Source: Agromyces agglutinans
Lineage (GTDB): Bacteria; Actinomycetota; Actinomycetes; Actinomycetales; Microbacteriaceae
Length of the DNA: 64,000 nucleotides
Direction of reading: 5' to 3'
Assembly: GCF_009647605.1 (NCBI RefSeq)
Contig: NZ_WJIF01000009.1
Location: 272-64,271, forward strand
Shown piece by piece: positions 10,369 to 18,667 of the stretch. The first letter of the stretch is position 1. Each line of letters begins with the position of its first letter. Position numbers and translations under genes: made by a program. A model generated the notes under the pieces. That model did not search any database. It was not told the origin of the DNA and worked only from the letters and a program-made list of their open reading frames with translations.

Positions 10369-10545
10369 GTGAACACCGTCCTGTTCCTCATCACCATGGC
10401 CGTCTTCGTCTTCGGCATGTGGCTCATGGGCAACGCCTCGCACATCACGGGCTTCGAGGCCATCGTCTTCATCGCGGGGATCCTCTGCATCGCGATCGCG
10501 ATGGCGATCCCGATCAACATCCTCGGCAAGGGCAAGGGAGCCTGA
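10369..10545 (+). CDS. Small membrane protein, unknown function
   Basis: A 58-aa protein made almost wholly of two hydrophobic segments: residues 3-20 (TVLFLITMAVFVFGMWLM) and about 31-50 (AIVFIAGILCIAIAMAIP), followed by a short Lys/Gly tail. GTG start with GGAGG 6 nt upstream. Its stop is 3 nt before the TTG of the AlaX-like gene, so the two are probably co-translated. I do not recognise the family. Confidence 0.6.
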   Translation: MNTVLFLITMAVFVFGMWLMGNASHITGFEAIVFIAGILCIAIAMAIPINILGKGKGA

Positions 10546-10548
10546 TCG

Positions 10549-11469
10549 TTGGCGTTCCCTGCCGAAGACACCCGGGTCACCTACCCGGCCGGTGAGCTCA
10601 CCGCCGTCGCGAACGTCCTCGCCGTCCTGCCGGTGCCGGCGACCGATGAGGCACCGGCGCGGATCGCGGTCATCACCGATGTGACGAGCATCCATCCCGT
10701 CGACGTGGCCTGGCCCGACCACCCGGCCGACGGAGGCGTGCTCGTGCTTCCGGCGACGGGGGCCGAGTTCACGATCGCCGATGCCGTGGTCGCCGCGACC
10801 GACGGCGAGGCGATCCACCTCGGCTCCGACATCCCCGTGCGGAAGGGCACCGACGGCTGGGCCTTCCTCGTCGCGCATCTCATCGAGGCCGACGACGGCG
10901 CGATCCGGCTCTCGGCCGGCGACGAGGTGCGCCTCGAAGCGGATGCCGTGCGCCGCCGCGCCCTCTCGATCGGCCACACCGCGTGCCACCTCGCGTCGCT
11001 CGCGCTGAACCGCGCCGTCGCCGACCGATGGTCGAAGCAGCCGCGCGCGGACGAGCTCGGCGCGCCCGACTTCGACACGGCCGCGATCGAATCGTCGCGC
11101 ATCGAACCGGGCGGCTCGGTCGACCGGTACCGCCTGAACAAGTCGATGCGTCGCGCGGGCTTCGACGTCGCGAGCCTGGTCGACGCCGACGACGTGGCGC
11201 TCGCCCGGCTCGAGGCATCCGTGCATGCGACCGTCGCCGAGTGGATCGCCGGCGGCGGCGCCGTGCGCATCGAATGCGACGGCGAGGGCCTCACCGATCG
11301 CCGCAGCTGGGTCGCCGAGCTCCCGGAGGGGATCGTGCGCACGCCGTGCGGCGGCACGCACCCCGACTCGCTCGCCGACCTCGGCGACCTGCAGGTGCGA
11401 CTCACCCTCGACGACGACGCCGGCACGCCGGTTCTCGTGATGACCACACGCGCGACGCCGCGCGGGTAG
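10549..11469 (+). CDS. AlaX-like tRNA-editing / metal-dependent hydrolase homologue
   Basis: A 306-aa protein that resembles the editing (second additional) domain of alanyl- and threonyl-tRNA synthetases. It carries both halves of the zinc site at the right spacing: H143-x3-H147 in GHTACH and C267-x3-H271 in CGGTH. The N-terminal part (1-130) matches the small beta barrel seen in AlaX proteins. Known AlaX proteins remove Ser or Gly wrongly joined to tRNA-Ala. No aminoacylation domain is present, so it would act in trans. TTG start, 3 nt after the small membrane protein. Substrate is inferred from family only. Confidence 0.6.
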   Translation: MAFPAEDTRVTYPAGELTAVANVLAVLPVPATDEAPARIAVITDVTSIHPVDVAWPDHPADGGVLVLPATGAEFTIADAVVAATDGEAIHLGSDIPVRKGTDGWAFLVAHLIEADDGAIRLSAGDEVRLEADAVRRRALSIGHTACHLASLALNRAVADRWSKQPRADELGAPDFDTAAIESSRIEPGGSVDRYRLNKSMRRAGFDVASLVDADDVALARLEASVHATVAEWIAGGGAVRIECDGEGLTDRRSWVAELPEGIVRTPCGGTHPDSLADLGDLQVRLTLDDDAGTPVLVMTTRATPRG

Positions 11470-11497
11470 GGCGGGCGGCGACACCCGTCGGCAGGGT

Positions 11498-11503
11498 TAC
11501 GAT
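11498..11503 (+). promoter_or_regulatory. -10 box TACGAT, leaderless, for the antiporter regulator gene
   Basis: TACGAT lies 7 nt before the GTG at 11511. The in-frame ATG at 11502 overlaps the -10 box itself, which argues for the GTG as the true start. Confidence 0.5.
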
Positions 11504-11510
11504 GGCGAAC

Positions 11511-12005
11511 GTGGGTATTCGCATCGAGAAGGTCGACCTGCCCGGCATCGGCGTCCGGCACGACCTGGTGACCGAGGGCGGTCGCCGAATCAGCGTCGTC
11601 TCGCATCGCGACGGCGAGCGCGACCTGGGATTCTTCGACATCGACGATCCCGACGCGTGCCGCGACTCCATCCCGCTGAACGACGACGAGGCCGCCGCGC
11701 TCGCCGACGTGCTCGGCGCCTCGGTGATGCTCTCGCGCCTGACGAGCCTGTCCGACGAGACGGCCGGGCTCTACACCGAGCAGATCGCGCTGCCCACCGA
11801 CTCCCCCTACCTCAATCGCACGCTCGGCGACACGAAGGCGCGCACTCGCACGCACGCCTCGATCGTCGCCATCGTGCGCGACGGCGACGTCATCCCCTCG
11901 CCGACTCCCGCGGAGCGGTTGCGTGCGGGAGACGTCATCGTCGTCGTCGGCACTCGTGAAGGACTCGACGGGGTCTCCCGCCTGCTCGCCACCGGCCCAG
12001 ACTGA
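11511..12005 (+). CDS. Cation:proton antiporter regulatory subunit (KhtT-like, TrkA-C)
   Basis: Cytosolic regulatory subunit of a CPA2 antiporter, 164 aa. The N-terminus reads GIRIEKVDLPGIGVRHDL, the usual opening of KhtT proteins. The C-terminal 80 residues form a TrkA-C/RCK_C domain (IVAIVRDGDVIPSPTP, then LRAGDVIVVVGT). In Bacillus KhtT binds c-di-AMP and protons and gates KhtU; that is family knowledge. The gene is followed after 11 nt by the antiporter. ATG at 11502 would add three residues, but the promoter favours GTG 11511. Confidence 0.85.
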   Translation: MGIRIEKVDLPGIGVRHDLVTEGGRRISVVSHRDGERDLGFFDIDDPDACRDSIPLNDDEAAALADVLGASVMLSRLTSLSDETAGLYTEQIALPTDSPYLNRTLGDTKARTRTHASIVAIVRDGDVIPSPTPAERLRAGDVIVVVGTREGLDGVSRLLATGPD

Positions 12006-12016
12006 CCGGGGCCGCC

Positions 12017-13198
12017 ATGCACGAGACCACGCTGCTCCTGATCGAAGCCGGCGCGCTGCTCCTCGGCATGAGCCTGCTCGGACGACTCGCCGCCGTGATC
12101 GGCGTCTCGCCGATCCCCGGCTACCTGCTGCTCGGCCTCGCCTTCGGCGACGGGGGCCTCATCCCGTTCGACGCGAGCGCGGAGTTCTTCCAGGTCGGCT
12201 CGGAGATCGGCGTCATCCTGCTGCTCGCGCTGCTCGGCCTCGAGTACACGGCCGACGAGTTGTTCGGGAGCCTCAAATCGGCGCGCACGGCGGGCATCGT
12301 TGACGCGCTGCTCAACGCGGTTCCCGGCGCGGCCCTCGCCCTGCTGCTCGGCTGGGGGCCGGTCGCCGCGGTCGCCCTCGCCGGCGTGACCTGGGTCTCC
12401 TCGTCGGGCGTCATCGCCAAGCTGCTGCGCGACCTCGGCCGGCTCTCGAACCGCGAGACGCCGGCCATCCTCGCGATCCTCGTCATCGAGGACCTCGCGA
12501 TGGCGTTCTACCTGCCCGTGCTCTCGGCGCTCGTGATCGGCGTGAGCCTCTGGCAGGGCGCCGTCTCGGTCGCGATCGCGGTGGCCGTCGTGAGCGGCAT
12601 CCTCTTCGTCGCGCTGCGCTTCGGCTGGCTCGTCTCCAAGCTGTTCCCCGCCGACCAGTACGAGCCGCTGCTGCTCGGCGTGCTCGGACTCACGATGCTC
12701 GTCTCCGGGCTCGCGGCCGAGGTGAACGTGTCGGCCGCGGTCGGCGCGTTCCTCGTCGGCATCGCGCTCTCGGGGCGCGTCGCCGAGAACGCCGGCCAGG
12801 TGCTGACGCCGCTGCGCGACCTCTTCGCCGCGATCTTCTTCGTGTTCTTCGGGCTGACGACGGATGCCTCGGAGCTCGTGTCGATGCTCCTGCCCGCGCT
12901 CGCGCTCGCCCTCGTCACGATCCTGACCAAACTCGCGACGGGCGTCTACGCCGCGAGGAAGGCGGGCGTCGGCACGCTCGGCCAGTGGCGCGCCGGCTTC
13001 TCGCTCGCCCCGCGCGGCGAGTTCTCCATCGTCATCGCCGGGCTCGCGGTCGGCGCCGGCGTGGCACCGCAGCTCGCCCCGCTCGCGACGGCCTACGTGC
13101 TCATCACCATCATCGCCGGCACGTTCCTCGCGCGCGTGCCCGATGCGGCGTGGTTCCGCGACGCGGTGCGCCGCCGGCGCCTCGCGAAGACGGGCTGA
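12017..13198 (+). CDS. Cation:proton antiporter (CPA2, KhtU/KefB-like)
   Basis: Integral membrane antiporter of the CPA2 family, 393 aa, about 12 membrane segments. Family signs include GYLLLGLAFGDGG near residues 35-47, FLVGIALSGRVAEN and the C-terminal FSLAPRGEFSIVIAG. It lacks the C-terminal RCK_N domain of KefB/KefC, which fits its pairing with the separate regulator just upstream. The pair would exchange K+ (or another monovalent cation) for H+. Convergent with the LLM oxidoreductase gene, 20 bp apart. Confidence 0.88.
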   Translation: MHETTLLLIEAGALLLGMSLLGRLAAVIGVSPIPGYLLLGLAFGDGGLIPFDASAEFFQVGSEIGVILLLALLGLEYTADELFGSLKSARTAGIVDALLNAVPGAALALLLGWGPVAAVALAGVTWVSSSGVIAKLLRDLGRLSNRETPAILAILVIEDLAMAFYLPVLSALVIGVSLWQGAVSVAIAVAVVSGILFVALRFGWLVSKLFPADQYEPLLLGVLGLTMLVSGLAAEVNVSAAVGAFLVGIALSGRVAENAGQVLTPLRDLFAAIFFVFFGLTTDASELVSMLLPALALALVTILTKLATGVYAARKAGVGTLGQWRAGFSLAPRGEFSIVIAGLAVGAGVAPQLAPLATAYVLITIIAGTFLARVPDAAWFRDAVRRRRLAKTG

Positions 13199-13218
13199 CG
13201 ACGGCGGATGCCTCGGGC

Positions 13219-14349
13219 TCAGGCTTCGCGGGCGCCCGGGGTGTCGGCGGCGTCGCCGGAGTCGGCGGCATCCGCTTCGGCGGCGGCGTCGGCGGAGTCC
13301 GCGGCATCCGCTTCGTCGGCGGCCAGCAGCTCGCGGACGCGGGGCACGACCTCGGTCGCGTACCGCTCGATGCTGGAGAGCATCGCCTCGTGCGGCAGCG
13401 TGCCGTTGGAGTACTTGAGGTCGAACCGGCGGGCGCCGATCGCGCGGACCGCAGCGGCGATCTTCTGCGCGACGGTCTCGGGCGAACCCGCGTAGAGGGC
13501 GCCGTGCGCCGCCTCGTTCTCGAAGTGCTCGCGCGTCGTCGCACCCCAGCCGCGCTCGCGGCCGATGCGGTCGATGATCACCTGGTAATGCGGCCAGAGC
13601 GTGTCGAGCGCCTCCTGGTCGGTGGCCGCCACGAAACCGGGCGAATGGATCGCGATCGGCTGCTCGGCGTGGCCGAACTGCTCGAGCGCGCGGCGGTAGA
13701 GGTCGGCCAGCGGCGCGAAGCGCGCCGGCGAACCGCCGATGATCGCGAGGACGAGCGGGAGTCCGTAGCGTGCCGTGCGCACGACCGACTCGGGGCTGCC
13801 GCCGACGCCGATCCACGTCGTCAGGGGCCCGTGCTCGAGCCGCGGGTACACCGACTGGTCGGTGAGCGCGGGACGCAACGCGCCCGACCAAGTCACCGGT
13901 TCCTGCGGGAGCAGGGCGGCGAACAGCTCGAGCTTCTCCTCGAAGAGCTCCTGGTACCGGCTGAGGTCGTAGCCGAAGAGGGGGAACGACTCGATGAACG
14001 AGCCGCGGCCGAGGATCACCTCGGCCCGCCCGCCCGAGAGTCCGTCGAGCGTCGCGAAGCGCTGGTAGACGCGCACGGGATCGTCGGAGCTCAGCACGGT
14101 GACCGCCGACCCGAGGCGGATGCGCTCGGTCCGCGACGCGATCGCGGCGAGCACGACCTCGGGGGCGGAGACCGCGAACTCATGCCGGTGGTGCTCGCCG
14201 ACGCCGAAGAAGTCGAGGCCGAGGCGGTCGGCGAGCTCGGCCTCCGCGACGACGTTGCGCAGCACCTGCGCCTGCGAGAGCGGGGTGCCGTCGGCGCCGA
14301 GCGTGACATCCCCGAACGTGTCGAGCCCGAATTCGACCTGGTGGGTCAT
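13219..14349 (-). CDS. LLM-class flavin-dependent oxidoreductase
   Basis: Luciferase-like monooxygenase fold, 376 aa. Features of the class: FGVGEHHRHEFAVSAPEV near residues 49-66, GSAVTVLSSDDPVRVYQRF, and GVGGSPESVVRTARYGLP. These proteins use FMNH2 or F420. The last 33 residues are a repeat-like Ala/Asp/Ser tail (ADAADSADAAAEADAADSG) outside the fold. ATG start with GAGGGAG upstream. A -10 box TAGTCT lies at 14426-14431 on the minus strand. Substrate not predictable. Confidence 0.88.
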   Translation of the reverse strand: MTHQVEFGLDTFGDVTLGADGTPLSQAQVLRNVVAEAELADRLGLDFFGVGEHHRHEFAVSAPEVVLAAIASRTERIRLGSAVTVLSSDDPVRVYQRFATLDGLSGGRAEVILGRGSFIESFPLFGYDLSRYQELFEEKLELFAALLPQEPVTWSGALRPALTDQSVYPRLEHGPLTTWIGVGGSPESVVRTARYGLPLVLAIIGGSPARFAPLADLYRRALEQFGHAEQPIAIHSPGFVAATDQEALDTLWPHYQVIIDRIGRERGWGATTREHFENEAAHGALYAGSPETVAQKIAAAVRAIGARRFDLKYSNGTLPHEAMLSSIERYATEVVPRVRELLAADEADAADSADAAAEADAADSGDAADTPGAREA

Positions 14350-14577
14350 GGCTGCTCCCTCTTCCCGTCCGGCGGGCCGCCGGCTCCATTCGCGTGCATC
14401 GACCTGCGGAACCGGTTCGGACTCGAGACTATTCCCTCGGCGTTCCGGGCGGCCAGTGGGAGGATGACGTCAGGGAATGCGCGATCGGGGGCCGACGTTG
14501 TCCATGTCGGCGCATGCATCGGCTGCGTCATCCGATCGCCCGCGACGCGGGTCCGCCGTCCACGGGAGGTGCGCGAC

Positions 14578-15231
14578 ATGACCGAACATCCGGTCGTCGG
14601 CATCTTCGGTGCCGGCAAGGTGGGAACCGCCCTCGCGCGCCTGCTCATCGACTCGGGGCACCGCGTGCTGATCGCCGGCTCGCCGAGGCAGACCGCGCTC
14701 GACCTGCTCGTCTCCGTGGTGGCGCCCGGCGCCGAGGTCGTGTCGGCCGACGACCTGGTCGAGGCCGCCGACGTCATCGTGCTCGCCATCCCGTTCGGGA
14801 AGTCGTCGACGCTGCCGTGGCATCGCTTCGACGGCCGCATCGTCGTCGACGCGATGAACTACTGGCCGCCGATCGACGGGAACATCGCCGAGGTCGACGC
14901 CGATCCGCGATCGACGAGCGAGATCCACGCCGCACGCAACCCGGCCGCGCGACTGGTCAAGAGCCTGAACCACCTGGGCTACCACGACATGGAGGACGAC
15001 AGGCTCCCCGCCGGATCGCACCTGCGTCGAGCCCTCGCCGTGGTCGGCGACGACGACGAGGCCCGCCGGGTCATCGCGCGACTCATCGACGCGATCGGCT
15101 TCGACCCGGTCGATGGCGGCACGCTCGCGCACGGGGTCGCGCTCGAGCCGGGGCATCCGGCCTTCGGACAGGCGCTCTCGGCGGCCGAGTTGGGCGTCCT
15201 GCTCACGCCGGCGGCGCACCTGGCCGCCTGA
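14578..15231 (+). CDS. NADPH-dependent F420 reductase-like NAD(P)-binding protein
   Basis: Rossmann protein, 217 aa. The nucleotide site is GIFGAGKVGTALARLL at residues 8-23. ADVIVLAIPFGK and VVDAMNYWPPIDG follow, as in F420H2:NADP+ oxidoreductases (fno) and related coenzyme-handling proteins. Other members have no F420 activity, so the cofactor is unproven. ATG start behind GGGAGGT. It is divergent from an LLM oxidoreductase, a class that can be F420-dependent; a shared F420 link is possible but inferred. Confidence 0.75.
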   Translation: MTEHPVVGIFGAGKVGTALARLLIDSGHRVLIAGSPRQTALDLLVSVVAPGAEVVSADDLVEAADVIVLAIPFGKSSTLPWHRFDGRIVVDAMNYWPPIDGNIAEVDADPRSTSEIHAARNPAARLVKSLNHLGYHDMEDDRLPAGSHLRRALAVVGDDDEARRVIARLIDAIGFDPVDGGTLAHGVALEPGHPAFGQALSAAELGVLLTPAAHLAA

Positions 15232-15296
15232 CCGGTGCCGCGCGGCGCGCTCTCGGCCGCCACTCGGCGCCGTCTGGCGGGCGGGCGCCGCTGGGA

Positions 15297-15302
15297 TAGG
15301 GT
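15297..15302 (+). promoter_or_regulatory. -10 box TAGGGT of the MFS gene
   Basis: TAGGGT would start a transcript with a roughly 50-nt leader that carries GAGGAG shortly before the ATG at 15357. Confidence 0.4.
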
Positions 15303-15356
15303 GTCTGCACCCCTGCCCCGCGTCCGCTCCCGACGGACCCGCCCGAGGAGCGCCCA

Positions 15357-16823
15357 ATGCCCCGATCCCGCCTGTTCGGCCCCCTCGCCGCCATCGTCGG
15401 CTTCCTCGCCTTCGTCGAGTTCACGAGCGGCATCATCCAGGGCTACTACACGCCCATGCTCACCGACATCGCGCGGCATCTCGGCATCCACGACGCCGAC
15501 GTCAACTGGCTCGAGGGCAGCCAACTGGCGCTCTCCGCGCTCGTCGTTCCCGCGTTCGCGAAGCTCGGCGACATGGTCGGCCACAAGCGGATGCTGCTGA
15601 TCTCGACCGCCGTCACGGCGGTCGCCTCGACGGTGCTGCCGTTCACCGACTCGTTCGCGGTGTTCCTCGCCGCGTGGGCGATCCAGGGCTTCTACTCGGT
15701 GTGGCTTCCGCTCGAGGTCGCGCTGATCTGGTCGCGCTCGCGGCGGGCCGGGCACTCCGCCTCGGTCACGGCGAAGGCGGCGGGCCTGCTGGTCGCCGCC
15801 CTCGAGCTCGGCGCCATCTCGGGCGCCCTGGTCGGCGGCGCCCTGGTCGACGCCCTGCCGCTCAGCACCGTGCTGCTCATTCCCGCCGCGGCCGTCGTCG
15901 CGTGCTTCTTCGTCATCCTGTTCGGGGTCAAGGAGTCGCCCGAGCTCGCGGGCGGACGCCTCGACACGGTCGGACTCGTGCTCGTCTCGCTCGCGCTGCT
16001 CGCGCTCACCGGCGGGCTCAGCTTCCTCCGACTGAACGGCCCGGCCGACCTGCTGTCGTGGGGCCTGGTCGGCGCCGGTGTGGTGCTCGGCGCCGTGTTC
16101 GCGCGCTTCGAATTGCGGCACCCCGACCCGCTGATCGACGTGCGGATGTTCCGTTCCCCGGCCCTGCGGCCCGTGTTCCTGACGGCCGGCCTCTTCGGCG
16201 TGAGCGTGCTCGGCGCGCAGGCGCCGCTCTCGACGTTCGCCCGCACCGATCCCGAGGTCACGGGCTACGGGCTCGGCACGCAGGGCTTCGCGACGTCGCT
16301 GCTGATCGGCGTGTACCTGATCGCGATGATCGTCGGCGCGCTCGTGTTCCCCGCCGCCGCCCGTCTGCTGACGCCGCGCATCACCCTCATGATCGCCGCA
16401 TCGCTCGTCGCCGTGGGCTACCTCCTCTTCCTGCCGCTGCACGCGACCTACGCGCAGGTCGTCGTGAACATGGTCATCGCCGGCATCGGCTCGGGCGCGC
16501 TCGTCGCCGCGCTCCCTGCGGCCGCCGCGGCCGCCGCGCCGGTGCACCAGACCGGCGTCGCGACCGGGCTCACGAACTCGGTCAAGACGGTCGGCGGCGC
16601 GATCGCGTCGTGCGTCTTCGGCATCGCGCTGGCCGGCCACGCCCTCGGCGGCGCGGCCGCCGGCGGCGCCGAGGCGGGCGGCACCGCCGGTTCGTTCTCG
16701 GGGTACGTCACGGTGTGGCTCGTCTGCGGGCTCACCGCGGTCGCCGCGGTCGTGCTGCTCGCCTTCGTGCCCCGATTCGCCTTCACGGATGCCGCAGCCG
16801 AGGAGCCCGTCGGCATACGCTGA
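15357..16823 (+). CDS. MFS transporter (14 TM, drug:H+ antiporter type)
   Basis: Major facilitator, 488 aa and about 14 membrane segments, which places it in the DHA2-like group. The loop after TM2 shows AKLGDMVGHKRML, matching the A-motif (GxxxDxxGxR/K). The C-terminal third has a run of Ala/Gly-rich helices. Exporters of this type handle drugs or metabolites; no specificity is visible. The 3' end carries a 19-bp tandem duplication that spans the stop codon. Confidence 0.88.
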   Translation: MPRSRLFGPLAAIVGFLAFVEFTSGIIQGYYTPMLTDIARHLGIHDADVNWLEGSQLALSALVVPAFAKLGDMVGHKRMLLISTAVTAVASTVLPFTDSFAVFLAAWAIQGFYSVWLPLEVALIWSRSRRAGHSASVTAKAAGLLVAALELGAISGALVGGALVDALPLSTVLLIPAAAVVACFFVILFGVKESPELAGGRLDTVGLVLVSLALLALTGGLSFLRLNGPADLLSWGLVGAGVVLGAVFARFELRHPDPLIDVRMFRSPALRPVFLTAGLFGVSVLGAQAPLSTFARTDPEVTGYGLGTQGFATSLLIGVYLIAMIVGALVFPAAARLLTPRITLMIAASLVAVGYLLFLPLHATYAQVVVNMVIAGIGSGALVAALPAAAAAAAPVHQTGVATGLTNSVKTVGGAIASCVFGIALAGHALGGAAAGGAEAGGTAGSFSGYVTVWLVCGLTAVAAVVLLAFVPRFAFTDAAAEEPVGIR

Positions 16824-16848
16824 GCCCGACGGCATACGCTGAGCCCGA
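16811..16848 (+). repeat. 19-bp tandem duplication across the MFS stop codon
   Basis: Two perfect 19-bp copies (16811-16829 and 16830-16848) sit head to tail. The TGA stop lies inside the first copy; the second copy is wholly downstream. Confidence 0.9.
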
Positions 16849-16915
16849 CGGAAGGTCGCGCTGCCGGACGCGATCGAGAAGCTCCCGAGGCCGGAGCGCG
16901 ATCGCATCCTCCCGA

Positions 16916-18400
16916 TCAGGTGACGTCGCCGAGCGCGCGACGCCGCCGCCGTCGAGCGCCGAGGTCGGCCAGGCCGAGCGCGAACGCGAGGGCGAGGAAG
17001 ACCCCGACCGCGATCATGCCGTAGCCGTACGCGTGGTGGTAGACCGCGAGGTCGCCCCCGGCGCCGTCGCCCTCGCGCCAGATGGTGGCATAGAACAGCG
17101 AGAGCGCGATCGCCGTGCCGACCGCCGTGCCGATGCGCTGACCGAGCTGGCCGACCGAGCCCGCCAGCCCGCCCTGGCGCACCGGGACCTCCGCGAGCGT
17201 CAGCGTCTGGTTCGGCGAGATCACGAGCCCGCCGCCGAAGCCCGCGACGATCATCGTCGCAGCCATCGCCCACGGCGTCATCTCGGGCGGCGTCAGGACC
17301 GCGGCCAGCACGAGCCCGCCGAAGCCGACCATCAGGATCACGAGGCCCCAGACGACCAGCGGCCTTCCGATGCGATCGACGACCGTGCCGCCCCACCACG
17401 ATGCGGCGGCGCTCGTGAGCGCGAACCCGATGCTGACCATGCCGGCGTAGACCGGCTCGATCGCGAGCCCCTCCTGCAGGTAGAGGGTGGTCAGCAGGAA
17501 GGTCGGCGGCATCGCCGAGAAGTATGCGGTCGCGAGCGCGGTGCCGTTGCGGTACGAGCTCACGCCGAACAGCGCGAGCGGAACGAGCGGATGCCTCCCC
17601 GTTGCGGCGTAGTGGCGCTCCCAGGCGATGAAGGCCGAGATGCCGAGGAGGAAGACCACGAGCGTCCACCAGCGCGCGGGGTTGTCAGTCGGCGCGCCCG
17701 TGGTGAAGAGGAACGGCCACATGAGCGACACGACGGTGATGCCGAAGAGCAGGAGGCCGACCGGGTCGAGTTCGAGTCGGCGCGGAGGGCGCTCGGTCGG
17801 ACCAGGCAGGAGCTTGATCGCGAGCACGATCGCGATCAGCGCCAACGGCACGTTCATCCAGAAGATCCAGCGCCAGCCGTCGGCGGCGCCGCCGAGCGCG
17901 ATCATGAGTCCGCCGAGCGTCGGCCCGAACGCCGTCGAGATGCCGATCGTGGCGCCGAACAGCCCGAAGGCCCGCCCGCGCTCGGCACCCTGGAACAGTT
18001 GTTGCACGAGTCCGAGCACCTGCGGCATCTGGATGCCCGCGGCGACGCCCTGGAGCAGCCGACCGACGAGCAGGACCAGGGCGTTCGGCGCGATCGCGCA
18101 GACGATGCTCGTGACCAGGAACCCGGTGAGCCCGATCAGGAACATCGCCTTGCGCGAGCGCTGATCGCCGATGCGGCCCGCCGGCACGAGGGTGAGGCCG
18201 AACGTGAGCACGTAGCCCGAGACGATCAGCTGCAATTCGGTCGATCCGACGCCGAACGCCTCCTCGATCGAGGGCAGCGCGACGTTGACCTTGGTGAGGT
18301 CGAGGATGGTGAGCGCCGCCACCGCCACGCACACCCAGTACGCCCGCCAGCGCTGCGACGCCGTGAGCGGGATCGACTGCGTGTCCAGTGGCCGAGTCAT
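16916..18400 (-). CDS. MFS transporter (14 TM, DHA2/EmrB-like)
   Basis: Second large MFS exporter, 494 aa from the ATG at 18400. The family motif appears as AGRIGDQRSRKAMFLIG after TM2, and LLQGVAAGIQMPQVLGL corresponds to the motif C region in TM5. About 14 hydrophobic segments. An in-frame ATG at 18460 would add 20 residues without family features, so the inner start is preferred. It is convergent with the other MFS gene and only distantly related to it. It lies downstream of tRNA-Ala and a terminator, so it probably has its own promoter. Confidence 0.88.
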   Translation of the reverse strand: MTRPLDTQSIPLTASQRWRAYWVCVAVAALTILDLTKVNVALPSIEEAFGVGSTELQLIVSGYVLTFGLTLVPAGRIGDQRSRKAMFLIGLTGFLVTSIVCAIAPNALVLLVGRLLQGVAAGIQMPQVLGLVQQLFQGAERGRAFGLFGATIGISTAFGPTLGGLMIALGGAADGWRWIFWMNVPLALIAIVLAIKLLPGPTERPPRRLELDPVGLLLFGITVVSLMWPFLFTTGAPTDNPARWWTLVVFLLGISAFIAWERHYAATGRHPLVPLALFGVSSYRNGTALATAYFSAMPPTFLLTTLYLQEGLAIEPVYAGMVSIGFALTSAAASWWGGTVVDRIGRPLVVWGLVILMVGFGGLVLAAVLTPPEMTPWAMAATMIVAGFGGGLVISPNQTLTLAEVPVRQGGLAGSVGQLGQRIGTAVGTAIALSLFYATIWREGDGAGGDLAVYHHAYGYGMIAVGVFLALAFALGLADLGARRRRRRALGDVT

Positions 18401-18473
18401 CGTCACCACCCTACCGACGCTCGCCGACCGCCCGGATGCCGCCGCCCGCGAGCCGTACACGCCCCGAAACCAC

Positions 18474-18512
18474 GAACGGCTGAACCCGCGACAACCGCGG
18501 ATTCAGCCGTTC
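18474..18512 (-). terminator. Terminator after tRNA-Ala
   Basis: A 17-bp stem with a 5-nt loop (491-495). The single irregular pair is a G-U wobble on the minus strand but a C-A mismatch on the plus strand, so it serves minus-strand transcription. It lies 22 nt past the tRNA 3' end, and a TTT follows. Confidence 0.75.
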
Positions 18513-18534
18513 ATGATGTCGCGAGGACATCGAC

Positions 18535-18610
18535 TGGTGGACCCAGGGGGATTCGAACCCCCGACCTTCTCATTGCGAACGAGACGCGCTACCAACTGCG
18601 CCATGGGCCC
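18535..18610 (-). tRNA. tRNA-Ala(CGC)
   Basis: Complete cloverleaf of 76 nt with CCA encoded. The anticodon loop TTCGCAA gives anticodon CGC, which reads GCG. The acceptor stem is GGGCCCA paired with TGGGTCC and contains the G3-U70 wobble pair that identifies tRNA-Ala. A -10 box TAGAGT lies at 18623-18628 on the minus strand, 12 nt before the mature 5' end. Confidence 0.95.
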
Positions 18611-18667
18611 GAGCCGTGAACGACTCTATCATCCCGAGAAGGGTGGTGCAGACCACCGCAGCCGCGA

